From positions 1 through 64,000 of the forward strand of contig JBAMJV010004348.1 of the NCBI GenBank assembly GCA_037951105.1: DNA of 64,000 nt. Direction: 5' to 3'. The stretch is from Echinarachnius parma (taxonomy: Eukaryota; Echinodermata; Echinoidea; Clypeasteroida; Echinarachniidae). The position numbers and the translations under genes were made by a program. The notes under the pieces were generated by a model. That model was not told the origin of the DNA and ran no database searches. It worked only from the letters and a program-made list of their open reading frames with translations. This document shows positions 1 through 13,599 of this stretch, piece by piece; within the stretch, counting starts at the first letter, position 1, and each line of letters opens with the position of its first letter.

Positions 1-33
1 AGTGCCACCCCCCCCCCCCCCCCCCCCCCCCCC

Positions 34-570
34 GGGGCTAATGTGGTTTCGTACCCCTTTATTTATTTATTTATTTATTTTTTCAACGCTTTAAAAAGCC
101 TTTATTTGCGCGCCGGCCGTACCGGTTACATCCATAGCTGAAGCGATGTATGGTGGCTCTAAATGTGGAACGTAAAAAAAACACGATCATACGGCCACCC
201 GCTTGATCAATTGATTACGTTTCAGATTTATAGCCACCATACATATGGACGTAACCGGTACGGCGCGCGCGCAGGAGTACGGTACTCTCTTCCACGTTCA
301 TGTCACCGGTAGCTAACGGCATAGCTGCTCGTGAAGTCCCGCTATTTCGATTTGTGCGACCCGCGAAGCTGGTGCCGCGACGTTTTCAAAACCATCGATT
401 AAAGTCGCCAAAAAAAGGCCTTAAATGTTGACCAAAATATTACAAACAGACCATCGAGGGATAAGGACAAAGTGCAGTGACTAATTTAGCTGACTTTAAA
501 GACAAATAAAGCGTTGGGAAAAAAAGCGTAAAAAAAAAAAAAAAAGGGGGTACGAAACCACATTAGCGCC
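34..570. mobile_element. inverted-repeat element between poly-C tracts, with a nested inverted repeat
   Basis: Ends GGGGCTAATGTGGTTTCGTA and its complement near 550-570 (TACGAAACCACATTAGCGCC). Inside, 108-135 (GGCCGTACCGGTTAC) is inverted at about 245-270, around a core with 'tggtggctcta' and its complement. No coding sequence. Confidence 0.6.
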
Positions 571-1200
571 CCCCCCCCCCCCCCCCCCACCCACCCCCAC
601 CAATATCGGTGCTACGCCACGGTCACTGACCCCAAAATTGTATTGGCTCCTACATAAACATGATAAAAGATAGCACAGTAAATATAAACGATCAGTGTCT
701 GGCATACCTAGCTTTACCTTTGTGTGTATACTTTTTGTGTGGCTGGTTTATACTGTTAAACCGTTAATGATACAGTAAATAGGGGATCGTAACCAATTTC
801 GGAAACGGTTGGCGTTATCAATAATATCATACCCGTTGTTCCCAAGAAATATCAAACGATACAAGCGATGACAATTACTCAAATACACACACCACAAAAC
901 GCCATATTTACCCGTAATAAGTGCCCACTTTTTCTTGAAGGGATCCACCCAGGATAACAGGACTAATTGCCGCCTGTGAAGCCATGATGATACGATATGT
1001 CCAAAACTGGTCTAAGTAGCAACTTCTCAGGCTAATATATTACTGTCAGGTGGTGGTGGTGTCGCGTCGATCGGTGGAGGTGACCCCTGGATGCCAAGCG
1101 CAGTATACTTTGGTATAGCGTGTACAGGCCTACAGGGGTGTTGTCGCAATGCATTGGTAGACCTTTCAACCATGCAATACTTCCCTGCCCTGGATCGGGA
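571..1200. other. no gene recognised
   Basis: After a poly-C tract (about 571-588) the sequence is unremarkable. ORFs here are short and lack family motifs. Confidence 0.5.
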
Positions 1201-1204
1201 GCTG

Positions 1205-1515
1205 ATCAACGTGGCACCCTGTCCCTGGCCTGGGGATAAAGGCCCGGGACAGAGGGCCCTGGGAGGGTCAGGGTGAGTTTGTACATTTTCATAAACTAGT
1301 ATGCTAAGATTGTCCTCTATTAATGTTTTGCTAGCTTCAAGGGCTTCAAGCCCTATTCGAGCAATAATTAATACACCATACTTGCTGGCTGCTATACATG
1401 TATATGCTATACATGTATATAATGTGTATAAATGGGGACCCGGTAGGATCTTAGGAGTGGAAGTGGAACGCGCGATTGCACTTATAATATTACGGCTGAC
1501 AGAATGCTAATTGCC
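1205..1515. repeat. left edge of duplicated block A
   Basis: 'gataaaggcccggga...agagggccctgggagg' and following text recur at 31215-31450. This is the leftmost sequence I can pair between the two blocks. Confidence 0.6.
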
Positions 1516-3900
1516 TAATTGCTCCCAATGGAGCAGAAAGTGCACCTCACGTGCGGGTTGATTGCGAGTGTATAAAGCGCCTAGAGATAAATCATATAAA
1601 GCGCTATATAAATCGAAACATTATTATTTCATTATGCATAATAATAATGCATGTAACTAGACATGAAATTCGTCATAGACGAATTAGGTGATACGTACCC
1701 ATTTGAAAATGTATCTTTTGAACCTTTCCACAACAAGCTTAAACCGATTTGATTTGCAGGAAATCTTAATGAGGAAAAATTATTCAGAGGTCTATCAGTA
1801 AAGATTTGTTGTGAACACCTCAAAATCCAAGATGGTGTCCAATAAAGCAGCTGTTTTGATTTGTTATAGATAATTGGTGAAATGTACCAAACGACACCTG
1901 TAATCAGCATGATTTTGCAGTTATATTAAAGACAATAGACGTTTCTATAATCTGATAATAATCATTATTGGGTTCAAGATATGTTACATGGTTACTAGTA
2001 GTTGTAGTCCCAAACTTAAATTTTAGGCATTTTCCCCCAACAATAGAAAATTATTGATTTACATAATTTGGTGTGCATATATGCTTGATAAATCAAAATT
2101 GTTTTTTGATCTTTGATGTTAATTGACACAGTGAGTCAAGAAATAACGTTTATGATTTCATCTTATTTTGTTTATGATGTAACATTTTCTTAAACATATC
2201 AGTATTGTACAGTCAATTTATTTGTGATAGATCGGTTTACACAATTCTTATTTATTTAATTACTGAAATTCATGTCTATGATTGTATGTGAATTCATAAA
2301 TAAATGGTTTGTAATAGAGGTTGGTAGATTCTAAAGAAAAAAAAATGTTATCATTTTATTTGTTCTTTGGGATATGACGTAACAGATTTGCTTTTATTGT
2401 TTTTTATATGGACATTTACACTATTCCAACATGTTCTGCATTTTTAAAATTTATATCCGTGTCCAAATACTATAGATATTGATTCTTAGACTGTAAAAGG
2501 GAAAATTCTTTAAGTAGTTCTTTTTTCTAGGTATTATTGTGAAATAGTTGAATGTACATCTAAATTTCATTGTATGAGATAGTATAGTTTTCCATAATAC
2601 TTTTGTCATTCAATTTTGTCCCGAAAAATTAAGAATATCTTCTTTAATATTGTCTATTGTTGACCAAATATGTTCAACAATCAGTACGCTTTTCGATGCA
2701 CAAAAGACCTCTGGGCTGCCGGTCTAATGGTTGACATGTATAGAAAATAACAAACGACAAAGTAAAGACCCGGTTATCATTTTTTTTTTAAATAGCTGTT
2801 ACAACTCAAGAGGGTGCTTTCTAAGAAAGCAAAATTGTGCATGTGATGTTGTGTGAAAATAATGATTAGATAAAGATAGTATCAACTATTTAAAAACCTC
2901 TTTTTATTTTTTAAAGAAGTGATATATGCATTTTAAGTATTTAAACAAAAATCAAGATATCGATTGTCTAGACAATATATAAATAAAATATTTTTAAATG
3001 AAATTTTACATTTATGAGAACATTTGAAAGGGAATGATTCTCATTTTACATGTTTTATTCAAGGAACTTTCTAATTGAATTAGAACCAACCAATTTTGTG
3101 TCATGGGGCATTTCGGGAAGTACCAATACTCAAGTGTACCTTTAAACCATGCAATTGTACAAAGTTATTCTTTTGGGAGGTTTCTCAGAGAAGCAAATAC
3201 ATCATCTTCCACAACACAAATTACCAGTCTTCCTAGTTATTCTATATTCCAGACAATTTGAATTACTATTCTAAGGTCAACTATGCATTGTGTACGTTTC
3301 GTCGATGTACAATACAAAATTATATACTAAATGGGTCTGATCCATAAGACTACACTTTGTCAACCATTTCGTGAATGAGACAGAATGCAGATATACGTTT
3401 GTTTATCTAAATTTTAGTTTCGGTAAGGGGCGATTGGAATAACTAAACCCTTTTCATACACACGGCTTTATGCTTTGGCTGGTTCCACAAATACAATCAT
3501 AAGTATAGGAGAACACACAGAAAAATAATTATAAGTCACGTTCACATCGAACATTCAAAGTTAATCTTCACTGTTCACAGCAGTACCTCATGCTAAATCT
3601 TTATGCAACAGTATACTCACTTATAATATACATGTATTAATTCACAACTTGTGTCTCTCTTTTACATCAGATATTATTAATCAACCAGTATATAATTATT
3701 ACTTAGATAATTACCATAAACAATACAAAGCTTATTCTCAATATTCAGCAAGTTATACAACTATAACTAGTATAATCTCTCTTAAACTCTTCCCTCATAA
3801 TTCCACTAGTTTCCATCTCATTCATTATAAATATATAACTTTAACATGACTACCTTAACATTATAAAATGCGATATAACTTCAATTATCCATGTAAGATA
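1516..3900. other. AT-rich sequence without recognisable genes
   Basis: Starts with a 'gcgctatataaatcgaaaca' (TTATT) tail typical of a retroposon 3' end at 1560-1630. The section 2760-2950 resembles the interior of the TTAA-type element family (e.g. 'tgcatgtgatgtt', 'caactatttaaaaacc'). The rest shows nothing I can name. Confidence 0.5.
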
Positions 3901-4599
3901 GAAATTATATTGTCTTACCTGTAAAATAACGTGTTGATCAGAGAAGAGACAAAAACTTTCCAGGCACAATACTTGATCCCCACTTCGTGTGTAGGAAGAG
4001 AGGGCCGTGTTATCGCGGTATATACTTTAGTTCGTAGGGATCGAATTACGTTGATACAGGTCGAGTCAAAATCACCTTTCTCCATAATTGCAGCGCTCAT
4101 AGGGATTACTACACGCAAACGCTAGGGTTGAGAGATTATTTTGACCGTTACTGAAAGAGGTGGGCGTTATATGAAATTGTATGACGTAGTAATAGGGGCG
4201 AAGCCACATACTTTGGGGAGGGCGGCTTAGTCACGTTAATTAGCAAGGCATTATATGCATCACTTTGATGTGCCCTGTTTGGAGAACCAATTACTGTTTT
4301 CAAACATTTAATTAAAAACACCATAAGTTACGAAACAAAAGAAATATAACGGCTTACTCGGAATATCTTGAATTATTTGTATGCTACATTGCAATAGAGG
4401 GAAAACAAATGTTTCCATTATTTGAGCAACATAATAGGAACATATTATTTTTCCTCCAGATCTCCGCTACAACATATCAAAATTGTAGACGTATTCGACC
4501 AGAATCGAAGGAGATAGACACACAACTGCACCTTCAAAACATAACACAAAATTTATGAAATCAATCAAAATTAAATTTTTGCTTTTCATGGCAAATTGA

Positions 4600-5460
4600 T
4601 GACGTCACGATGTCCGATTGGCGATTTTTGAATATCGCACCATATCTACAACTCATACTCTGTCACGAATACACAACAACCAAAATATTGAACATGGATT
4701 TTCAAATTTATGATCAATTGAACAGGGCATGTTTTTACCACATTTTCACATATTTTACATATGGCAGCACGCGCGGATTTCATGTGTAGCACGCGCGCAT
4801 CGGCACATTTCCGGTCGGAAAGAGATAGTAATTGTTCAGAATCGTCCCAGCTACAAGATATCAAAACTTGGGACAGATTCAAGCAGAATTGACCGAGATA
4901 TCGGAATCCAAACACGATATATACATAATCGCAAATGATAAAATCGTTGAAAACTGCTAATGTTAACTTCTCATGGTCATATGATTACATAATGAGGTTT
5001 GGTTGGCGATAAGGATGCATGACGTTGTATCTACAACTCATTCGTCTGCAAGGAAAAATATTTTTAACAAAATTGCCCGTGGATTTTAAAAATTATTATC
5101 AATTAAAAAAGGGAATATTTTGTACATATTTTGTGCATAGCAGCACTCGCGGATTTTAAAGTTTTACGCCCTCCTGTTCGAGCGTTTTTGGTCGAGGAGA
5201 TCTGGAAACTGTTTTAATTTATCATAGAAAGTATTGGGAACAGTTTCCAAAAAAAAAAACGCCATTTTTTTGTTCCGTGCGCGCTACGCGTGAAAAAGCG
5301 CGCGCGCAAACGCGCACGCGCGCAAAATTTTGAAATGCTCGGAATGACCTGAAACGTATGGAAAATTGGTTCGCCGGTTGATTTGAGAATTTTTCAAGGA
5401 TTTTTACCCTTTGACGCGCGCGTACGCGTCCGTCGTTGTCCGTACGACCTTGGGTGCGAC
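4600..5460. repeat. diverged tandem repeat and GCGC-rich repeat DNA
   Basis: Blocks at about 4605-4800 and 4985-5160 share 'gtatctacaactcat', 'catgttttt/aatattttg..acatattttgcatag-cagca-cgcggatt' order, about 380 bp apart. 5270-5330 and 5410-5440 are dense in GCGCGC/ACGCGC. Confidence 0.5.
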
Positions 5461-5744
5461 ATTTTTATATAGCCCTTGAACTTAGCTTGCCATGTACAGA
5501 ATTTGGTGAAAATATACCATTACGTAAGAAAGATATGGGCTGTTGAAATATTTCACAAAATGGCGTCTCCATGACGTCACAGGGTAGTACCGTCATAATC
5601 ATTACCCAGGTGCACAATTTCGGACCAAGGTCTATTATGTTCACCAGGTTTCATTATCATATCCCCAGCCAAATTTTACAGACACGAGACACAAAAAACG
5701 TACAAAGAAAAAAAAAAAAAAAAATTGTGTTTCCACAATTGCGG

Positions 5745-5880
5745 TATATTTGGAGATCGTAATGACCGCGGGAAATAAAGACGGATCGTGATAGCGTTAT
5801 CAAAATGATGTCGAATGAAATCGGAATGACCGCGGGAAATGACGACGGATCGTGGTAGCGTTATCAAATGATGTCGCATG
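5745..5880. repeat. two-copy tandem repeat, about 66 bp
   Basis: 'aatgaccgcgggaaat-a-gacggatcgtg-tagcgttatcaaa-atgatgtcg' occurs twice in direct succession. Confidence 0.75.
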
Positions 5881-6131
5881 ATAATTTGATATGTTATGAA
5901 CAAGATCTTATCGAGATCGAGCCTTGTAACATGACACGAATTATATACACAAAGCCAGAGATGATCGTGAAGTATTGTGCGATTGTGGAAACACCCCGCT
6001 GAGTAATAACAAAAGGTGATACGCTATACGTATCACCTAAGTATCACCTAATAATGTTCGATCGTGGCAATTATTAAAATGTCGAAGGTGTGATTGTTAT
6101 AATTTAGAATGTAGACTGACCCTGATCCGAC

Positions 6132-7267
6132 CAGGGGCGTCGATCCGTTTTTGCGATTGGGGGGGGCGAAATTTGAAAAAAAAATTCCAGAGTGACCACT
6201 GAGAGAGCTAAAAGCCCCACATTGGCATGCCCGGAAGTTTTATTTTGCGCTCATTGAAAGTGTCTTGATGGCTCGAAGACCTGACTTTGGGGGGCACCCA
6301 CATTTGGGGACAATAATAGGGGTCCAGGGGGCGGAGCCCCCGGAAGCTTTTAGATTTCAGACATTTGCAACTCCTATCATGGGTGTTAAAATTGTGTAAA
6401 ATAGTGAAGCTACTCGTAACGTATTTTTAAAGGGCATAGCGAGGAAAAGATTGAGCCTTGCATGAGATGGATCCACGTGATCCTGTATACTATAGAGCCA
6501 TCGATATAGTCTAGGGCATTGGGCTCCCATGAAACTAAGCAAGGGCGTCAACAACTTCTCAAAAGTGGAGGAGAGACATTGCGAGGAAGCGAAGCGACCG
6601 ACCGGGGGAGGGTGTGGGAGGGGGTGTCCCCCTCCCAAAGTAGGGAGCTTTTGTATTTTTGGGCGTGAAATTGTGCGATTTGGTGCACACCTGAGACAGA
6701 AATTTCACGTAATATGAAGTATGGAACCAAACATACATAATGACAAAGGGAGGGGGACAATCTCCTCCACTTTCAAATGTGGGGGGACATGATATTCCAA
6801 TTTGATTTGCGTTCAGCGCATATGGACCGAATTTACTGAAAGATATATTTCATATTATTTTATTTTCTGTGACGGTGTGCTATCTATAGATGAGGGTTTA
6901 ATAAACTTCGTTTGAGGTGTGCGTTTGAGAAATTACACTGCCCAACACATTTCGAAAAGTGAGTTCCCGCAACCAAAATAAAACTTGCAATATGAGAAAC
7001 TGTATGCGCGCGAAGCGCGCGGCAAAAAAGAGATTTACAGTCCTTTTCAAACTAAAAAACGACTATTTTGAAGATTAATAATGATAAATGTGTCTTTCCC
7101 CTCTGGCATTATATCACTCGATTTTTGTCTTCCTCATTTTCGGAATTATTGGGGGGGGGGGGGGGGGGGGGGCGAAATGATATGTTCGCCCCCCCCCAAT
7201 ATTTTCATTGGGGGGGGGGGCGACCGCCCCCCTGCCCCCCCCCCCCCCCCCAGGATCGACGCCCCTG
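6132..7267. mobile_element. hAT-like non-autonomous element with perfect 8-bp target duplication
   Basis: Flanked by GATCCGAC (6124-6131 and 7268-7275). Terminal inverted repeats CAGGGGCGTCGATCC at both ends. The 8-bp target duplication and CAGGGGCG start are hAT hallmarks. 1136 bp, no transposase; the interior includes poly-G/C tracts and 6580-6700, which resembles the minus strand of the tandem units inside the elements at 41392 and 52224. Confidence 0.85.
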
Positions 7268-7467
7268 GATCCGACTAATAATTACAGTAGCCCCATTTTA
7301 ATAATTTTAACAAAAATGTTCGATGTGAATGGTATTACAATGTAAACTACAAACACAAAACAAAAGGAGCAAGATTTTAAAGAAGTTGTTGATAGTTAAT
7401 ACATTTGCGTATCTCAGGCCTGGGAGAAGGGAGAACGTTTAATTTTACATAATTTGTCTAAAGAAAC

Positions 7468-7491
7468 ACACACACACACACACACACACAC
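7468..7491. repeat. (CA)n, 3' flank of LINE
   Basis: Pure CA dinucleotides directly before the LINE tail. Confidence 0.95.
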
Positions 7492-9770
7492 TTTTTTTTT
7501 TAATGATTTTTATTTCTCCAAATTAACATAACATTTACAATTGAATAACATTTTAAATAATAACAGTTTACAGTGTACAAATCAAGTGTAATGCAAAAAT
7601 TAAACACAATGGAGATTTAACAAAAGATAAAAAAAAGTAAGACATGCTACTTCTCCCTTCCCCACCGCCCCCACCCACCGCCCCCTCCCCCACCCACCGC
7701 CCCCTCCCCCACCCCCTTGCACACTCACCCTCTCCTCCCTGCCCCGGAAATCTGCTCACATTAAAAAAAATAATTTTACCAAATACATACTTAAATCAAT
7801 TATTTTTAAATGTTACAAGCTCACGGGAGAAACATCGCGTTTGAAGAGTTCATTTCAGTATTATTCTAATTTTACTGTTTCCCATTTTTGTAAATGTAAT
7901 CCTAATTTCCCCATTTTAGTTGCTATTCCCTTTTCCTGGTCCTTATAATCTAATAACAGTTTCTGAATTCTATCAATATTTGGTAGAACACCCTCTTTTC
8001 TTAATACAAATAAAATATATTTTACCATAAAAATAATGGTATTACAACATTTTATTCTATTTGAATTACCTAATAAACCAACAAATATATCCCGCCACTT
8101 TAAGTCCTTTATTTCATCTAACTTAAAACGTTGTATCAAGGCTTTCCATATCACTTTTACATTTAAACAAAATAAAAAATATATGCGAATATTTTTCCCT
8201 TTCCCGTTTACAGTACGAACACAAATTATCTTCAACAAATCCAAATCTAAATAAATGATCTTTAGTGTATATTGCCCCATGCAGTAACTTAAATTGAAAC
8301 TCTCTCTGTTTCCCAATAATTAATGTTATTCTTGGTTTAAAAAAACATTCATACATTTCTTTATCTATAAAATTAAAATCATTTTGTCCATCTCTTATCT
8401 GTAAAACATATGACTTTTGTAATTCTCTAATAAAATAATCATATTTTTCTAGATGGTACATCCTTAAAACTTACATTTTTATCCAAAAGATATAAATTAA
8501 TATCATAATTTATTAAGTCTACCTCACAAAATCGTATCAAACCTAAATCATTTTCCAATCCCTCGGAATCGCATGATATATATCAATTATTGTAAGTAAA
8601 TTCTCACTTCTCATACCAAAATTCAAAAAATATGCAACGGGTTTAACATGTCCATTATCCATTATATGGTTCAACATAACTATCCCTCGTTCTAATAATT
8701 CTTTATCAAATACCATCTTATTTTTTGTTATACATATGTTCCTATTATTAAATATAATTGGATTCATACGACCATTAAAATGCCTTAAATTATCAATCTC
8801 TTTCCAAGCTTTCAACATTTCCAAATAATAAGGTGGAATCTTCAACATAAACTTCATCTTTGACATTTCATAATCACATAAGAAAATTAACCTTCCTCCT
8901 ACTGAACTTAAAGAATAATAAAAAAATAACTTCCATCCCAAATTTCTTTCTCCATATAATAGTCGTTTAACCCACATTATCCGCTGCGTTCTAACAAATA
9001 TCTCAAAATTAATCATTTTTACTCCACCATAATTATAATTTTGATACATAATTTTTCTTTTTATACGATCTTTCCCTCCCCATATAAAATCAAACGATAT
9101 TTTCTCCACTTCTATATAAACCCATACGGGAACAACAAGGAGAGATGAAACATAATTCAACTTTGTTAACGCATACGTTTTTAATAAATGTATTTTACCC
9201 ATAATAGTCAAATCCCGTTGTTTCCACCAGCCTAGAAGCTTTTTAATTTTACTTAATATTTCTTTATAGTTTAAATCGTCTTTTAATCTAAAATCAACCG
9301 AAAAATTAACCCCTAAAATTTTTACTTCCTTAACAAATTGTTCAAATAAAGGCCCATCTGGTTTCCCAGTTTCCTCACCCATATACATAAAATGTGTCTT
9401 TTCTTTATTAACTTTCAAACCACTTACTTTTTCAAATTCTTCAAATATATATTGCAACCTTCTTATAGAGTTTATATCTTTCAAAAAAATTGTCATATCA
9501 TCTGCATACAATACTTCTTATTTCATGCTCCCCAAAAAGTATCCCTTGAATTATTTTGTCCCTCCTTACTTCATGTGCCAACAATTCTATTGCAATCAAA
9601 AACAAATAGGGCGACAATGGATCACCTTGTCTGACACCCCTTTCTATATTGAAATAACCAGTGGAATACCCCCATTCATAATACAACTACTTATATCATT
9701 ATATAATATTTTCACCCAAGAACAAAACGAATCACCAAAACCAAACAATTTTAGCACTTTCAATAAATAT
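7492..9770 (-). mobile_element. 5'-truncated L1/Tx1-like LINE inserted in a (CA)n tract
   Basis: The minus strand carries fragments of a non-LTR reverse transcriptase: IERGVRQGDPLSPYLF, then after a break MYADDMTIFLKD (catalytic YADD) and the thumb/C-terminal part (8543-9511), then LLHGAIYTKDHLFRFGFVED with a CCHC-like knuckle (CSYC...H....C, 8123-8461), and a final KMGKLGLHLQKWE (7861-8316). At least three frameshifts or stops. The 3' end is a poly-A (plus-strand T run at 7492-7502) abutting (CA)n; the 5' end abuts more CA-rich repeat. Copy B has the repeat without the LINE (31565-31665). Confidence 0.85.
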
Positions 9771-9870
9771 AAACACACACACATACACACACACACACAC
9801 ACACACATACACGCACGCACACACACATACATACATACAAACATACACATATCACAAACACACGCCCATA
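9771..9870. repeat. (CA)n/(CATA)n array, 5' flank of LINE
   Basis: CA-rich array mixed with CATA and CGCA, matching 31570-31660 and 31780-32030 in block B. Confidence 0.9.
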
Positions 9871-10020
9871 TACACGCAGTATAATACTGCGTTGAAAAGT
9901 AAACTATACGAAACCAAAAAGACCATAATTTTGATATTGGACTGGGATATCATTATGATGTTTGTTGAATATATTATTTAGTATCAGTGTATATAGTCAT
10001 TATGTTGTCTGTATACTATC

Positions 10021-10361
10021 TTCTTCTTCAGCCTACTTCACTCCACTGCAGGAGGAAGGCCTCTTCACCAATTTTCCATTTTGTTCTATCTTGAGCTAAT
10101 GCCATTTTGTGCTGTTAAATCATCCCTCCATCTTCTGCTTTGTCTCCCTCTTTTTCTGGTTAGGTGTCTAGACTAGGAGTCCAAACTGTAGTTTTGTGTG
10201 TCGATCTGTTGTCTATACCTCCTGGCTAGGTGTCCTGCCCACCTCCATTTCTTTGATTTGATGGTCAACATTATATCCTGCACTCCTGATTTCTGTCTTA
10301 GGTCTATATTTATCATCCTGTCCTTCCTTGTTACACCTATCATTATTCTCTCCATACTCCA
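10021..10361 (-). mobile_element. RTE-type LINE 3' fragment with target-site duplication
   Basis: The minus strand encodes MERIMIGVTRKDR and KSKKWRWAGHLARR, the end of RTE/BovB-type reverse transcriptase ORFs. (GAA)n-like 3' tail at 10021. ATACTAT occurs on both flanks. The homologous place in block B (about 35340-35375) lacks it. Confidence 0.75.
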
Positions 10362-11112
10362 TACTATACGGATACATATTACAGGTCTTTATTTCACAGA
10401 ATCACACGGAAACATAATCACATTGGTTTAAAGTATAAAGTTTGATTTTTGATTTATTACCACATGGTACTTGTGACAAAGGCAGCAGATATGAGTAAAA
10501 TATTACAATGAAATGGCTCGTATTATAGTACGGAATGTAAAACAAATAAATTACTTAATCCCTGTTATATTTGTTTATTCGATGGGACAAACCTGCGGAT
10601 TAATGAGGCCAACTATTCTCGATTTTTCTTGAAAGAAAATATGCAAGTGCGAAATTAATTCATGCAGACAAACTGATTTGAAACCAAATGAAATTTACGA
10701 CCCGAATGATACATGTCATTAATTCGCGCCAGAACCATTATTGTATTATTGGAGATGGTGGACGGATGTCAATCTTATCATCATATTATAAACACAATAA
10801 CGACGCTTGTATTTTCCCAAATTAGTTCCCCGATTTTAAATGTTGCCGGGAGAGTGGAAAAGGGGGCAAGAGCCCCCCCCCCCCCCCCCCCCCCTCTCCC
10901 CGTTGAAATATTTTGGTGTTTTCGCCCTCCGGGTTTCCTGGCGCCATGATTGCCGCATGAACACGGTAACCATGGTAAATAAAGATACATTCTTTATTTG
11001 TTTATGAACGCAGGTTGATTTATCTGAACCATTCATTGTGTATATGGCTACTGTATTACTATGTCATTATTTTGTCGCTACAATACAATAAGTACTATCT
11101 AATAATTCTTAT

Positions 11113-11521
11113 TATAGGTTTTCCCGCTCAATTTTGCACTTTTTTCAATCGAATTCATTTAGGGTCATTCGAATTCGCGCGTTGCCGCGTAATCGTTGGT
11201 ATCGGTCTTCCAAATTCCGAATAAGTGCATGCGAATTCATGCATACGCACACGCTTTCGTGAATAGACACATTGAATTTCATTTATGGGCATTCGAATTC
11301 GCGAATGTGCAGCCAACTGTCAACGGCCTTTCGCGAATTCGAATGACCATTGATGAAAAGGTATGCACTTTGTGCAAATTCACTTGCTCCTACACGATTT
11401 TGAACGACTATTTACGAATTCGAATGCTGCTTTGGTACGGCGATCGCAAATGGCGCGAATTCGTTTGCTCCTATTATCAATTCGATTGACACAATCGCGA
11501 AATTGAGCGGGAAAACCTATA
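11113..11521. mobile_element. TATAGG-ended inverted-repeat element rich in GAATTCG words
   Basis: Ends TATAGGTTTTCCCGCTCAAT and complement. The 400-bp interior repeats TTCGAATTC/GCGAATTCG words about eight times in both orientations. Absent from block B. Relatives at 56652 and 57757. Confidence 0.75.
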
Positions 11522-11771
11522 TTATAATACTTTAATATTCTGTATGGTTTACTACCATAGGCATACGTACCTATTTTAAAAAAAAAATAATGTAGATATT
11601 ACTATTATTGTTGACAAATAACTATAAACTACTAACTCTAAATCTAATAAGAAATAACATGTTATATACAAAATAATGGAATATGTATACATTTCAATCA
11701 GTCTTACAGTAAATTGCCAGTCAATGACAAAAATCGATAGAGAACTGATTCACTGGGCTACACCTGTATAA

Positions 11772-11982
11772 AGCCCTCTGCAGACAGAGCCGACTCGACC
11801 CGATCCGACTGGTTTCAATCAGGCTAGAATTGGGCCCGGATCCGATTCATCGTGTTGAATCGGCCCCAACTGGCATCCGACTGTCTCTCAACTGGCAAAA
11901 TGTGTGTCGCGAGGCACTAAAAACTGAGCCGATCCGAATGAAAACCAGTCGAATCGGGTCGAATCGGCTCTGTCCGCGGGCT
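11772..11982. mobile_element. PIF/Harbinger-like MITE, family H2
   Basis: TAA on both flanks (11769-11771, 11983-11985). Ends AGCCC...GCAGACAGAGCCGACTCG and complement GTCGAATCGGCTCTGTC...GGGCT. The interior re-uses ATCGGC/CCGACTGG words. Confidence 0.75.
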
Positions 11983-12074
11983 TAACCGACATGTTTTTTG
12001 ACACATGAGTGTGAGGAAAGAGGAGGGGCTTTTTGTGAGCCGATCTATAACAAACATTATACAAAACACAAACA

Positions 12075-12316
12075 TTGGGTTGAATTCACAAAGGAAGTTT
12101 GTAGGAGGTTTGTAGGAGGTTTGTATATACAAACCATGGTTTGACGATGGTTTACATCTATGGAATGCTGCTCGCATACCGTAAATTGTACATCAACATT
12201 ATGGAGTTTACATTCCTTCTCCATCAGTTTACAAATGGCATTCCATAGATGTAAACCATGGTCAAACCATGGTTTGTACAAACGTCCTACAAACATCCTT
12301 TGTGAATTCCACCCAA
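12075..12316. mobile_element. foldback MITE, 242 bp
   Basis: Arms starting ATTGGGTTGAATTCACAAAG and ending CTTTGTGAATTCCACCCAAT, each containing repeated GTTTGTAGGA and AAACCATGGTTTG words. No coding capacity. Confidence 0.75.
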
Positions 12317-12713
12317 TATGTTTACATACAGATTTTTGGTCATTCGCAATTTCCCGTTATCCGTATCAGAAAAATTTTCTGTACGCGCTCTGGGTAATAA
12401 ACATGTTTTCGTGCGCAAAACATTATTTAGGCCCTTATCTATATCAATTCATTAATATCAATTCAAACACGTTAGTGCGAGAAATGTTCTGTGTAATTCA
12501 ATCATAAAGTACAAAGGTAATCATTTCAATAATGATAAGACTATAAATATACACATTGAAAATGTGAAATTATGAACAATTTTACCAATGACAAAGATTA
12601 TGTTACCATGGTAACGTGGTAGAAATCTTAGACACTCCTTAACTCCCATCAAATAAAATATTTAAAAACCCAATTTAAAACATTAACTAATTCAATGTTT
12701 TAAAACCGAATAA

Positions 12714-12963
12714 TAGCCCGGTGACATATCACCGCATATCGTTAACGAATGCCCGACGGATGGAACATTTTCGAAATCAAATTATCCGGTGGTGAAAGTC
12801 GTCTCCATTGCTTCATGTATACATTATATACAAAACATTCCGCCGGATAGAACAACGTACATCGCCTGACAAGAAACGCAAAAAACGGAGACGAACGGAT
12901 TGAAAATGTTGCTCTCCGTCGGGCGCCGTCAAGCTATCCGGTGATAATTATTTGACCGGGACT
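12714..12963. mobile_element. PIF/Harbinger-like MITE, family H1 (block A)
   Basis: TAA target duplication on both sides. Ends TAGCCCGGTGACATATCACC and the related ATCCGGTGATAATTATTTGA with CCGGGACT. Present at the same place in block B (35882-36118), so older than the duplication. Confidence 0.75.
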
Positions 12964-13112
12964 TAAGAAATAGAACAAAGAACAAACTAAAGACAATGGA
13001 GGAAATGATGAATATTAATTTTGTTTTTGTTGAAATGTTAAAAGTGTTTGTTTTATTTATATAAACAATTTGCAAATGTTTAAATCATTATAAAATAATT
13101 AAAACATGCATA

Positions 13113-13575
13113 TTAACCAGTTCATTTCGAGATTCTGAAACCCCCAGACTTTGTACATAGCCCATTATGATCCCGTAGACAAAACAATGGTTATATATAG
13201 GACCCCCCAAAAAGCAGTATCTGCTCATAACTATGCCATTTACTTGCCCGACATCAATTTTTACTTGCCCCGGGCAACAGGGCAAATGGTAGTGTCGAGC
13301 CCTGGTTTATATAATTTGCTATCTCTTGCTGAATTTCTTTGGTTTTTAAAATTGTAATTTGCTTTAGTAGGCGATATTAAATTTCTATTTTTACTTATTA
13401 ATGATTTAATTTCTCCATGTATTTTACCTTGATATATTTTGTAATGCATTTTACATTGTAAACTGACTTGTTTAGTCTTCGGACTTTTTACTCAGTATTT
13501 TTTTTTGAATAAACCAAAATTGAATTGAATTGAATTGAATAAGCTGGTCAACATAGTACAACAACAAAGTAATTT
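13113..13575. mobile_element. unclassified retroposon-like insertion, block A only
   Basis: Block B runs directly from 'cattataaaataatt' to 'agtacagaaat'; block A has about 460 bp between. It ends in a (TTGAA)n tail (13525-13548), like the (GAAATT)n tail of the LINE at 54541-55830. Confidence 0.5.
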
Positions 13576-13599
13576 AGTACAGAAATACACAAAGGTGCT

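Noticed and set aside
8543-9511. 322-codon ORF as an independent gene
   Set aside because: It is one surviving section of a broken LINE reverse transcriptase, lacking both ends.
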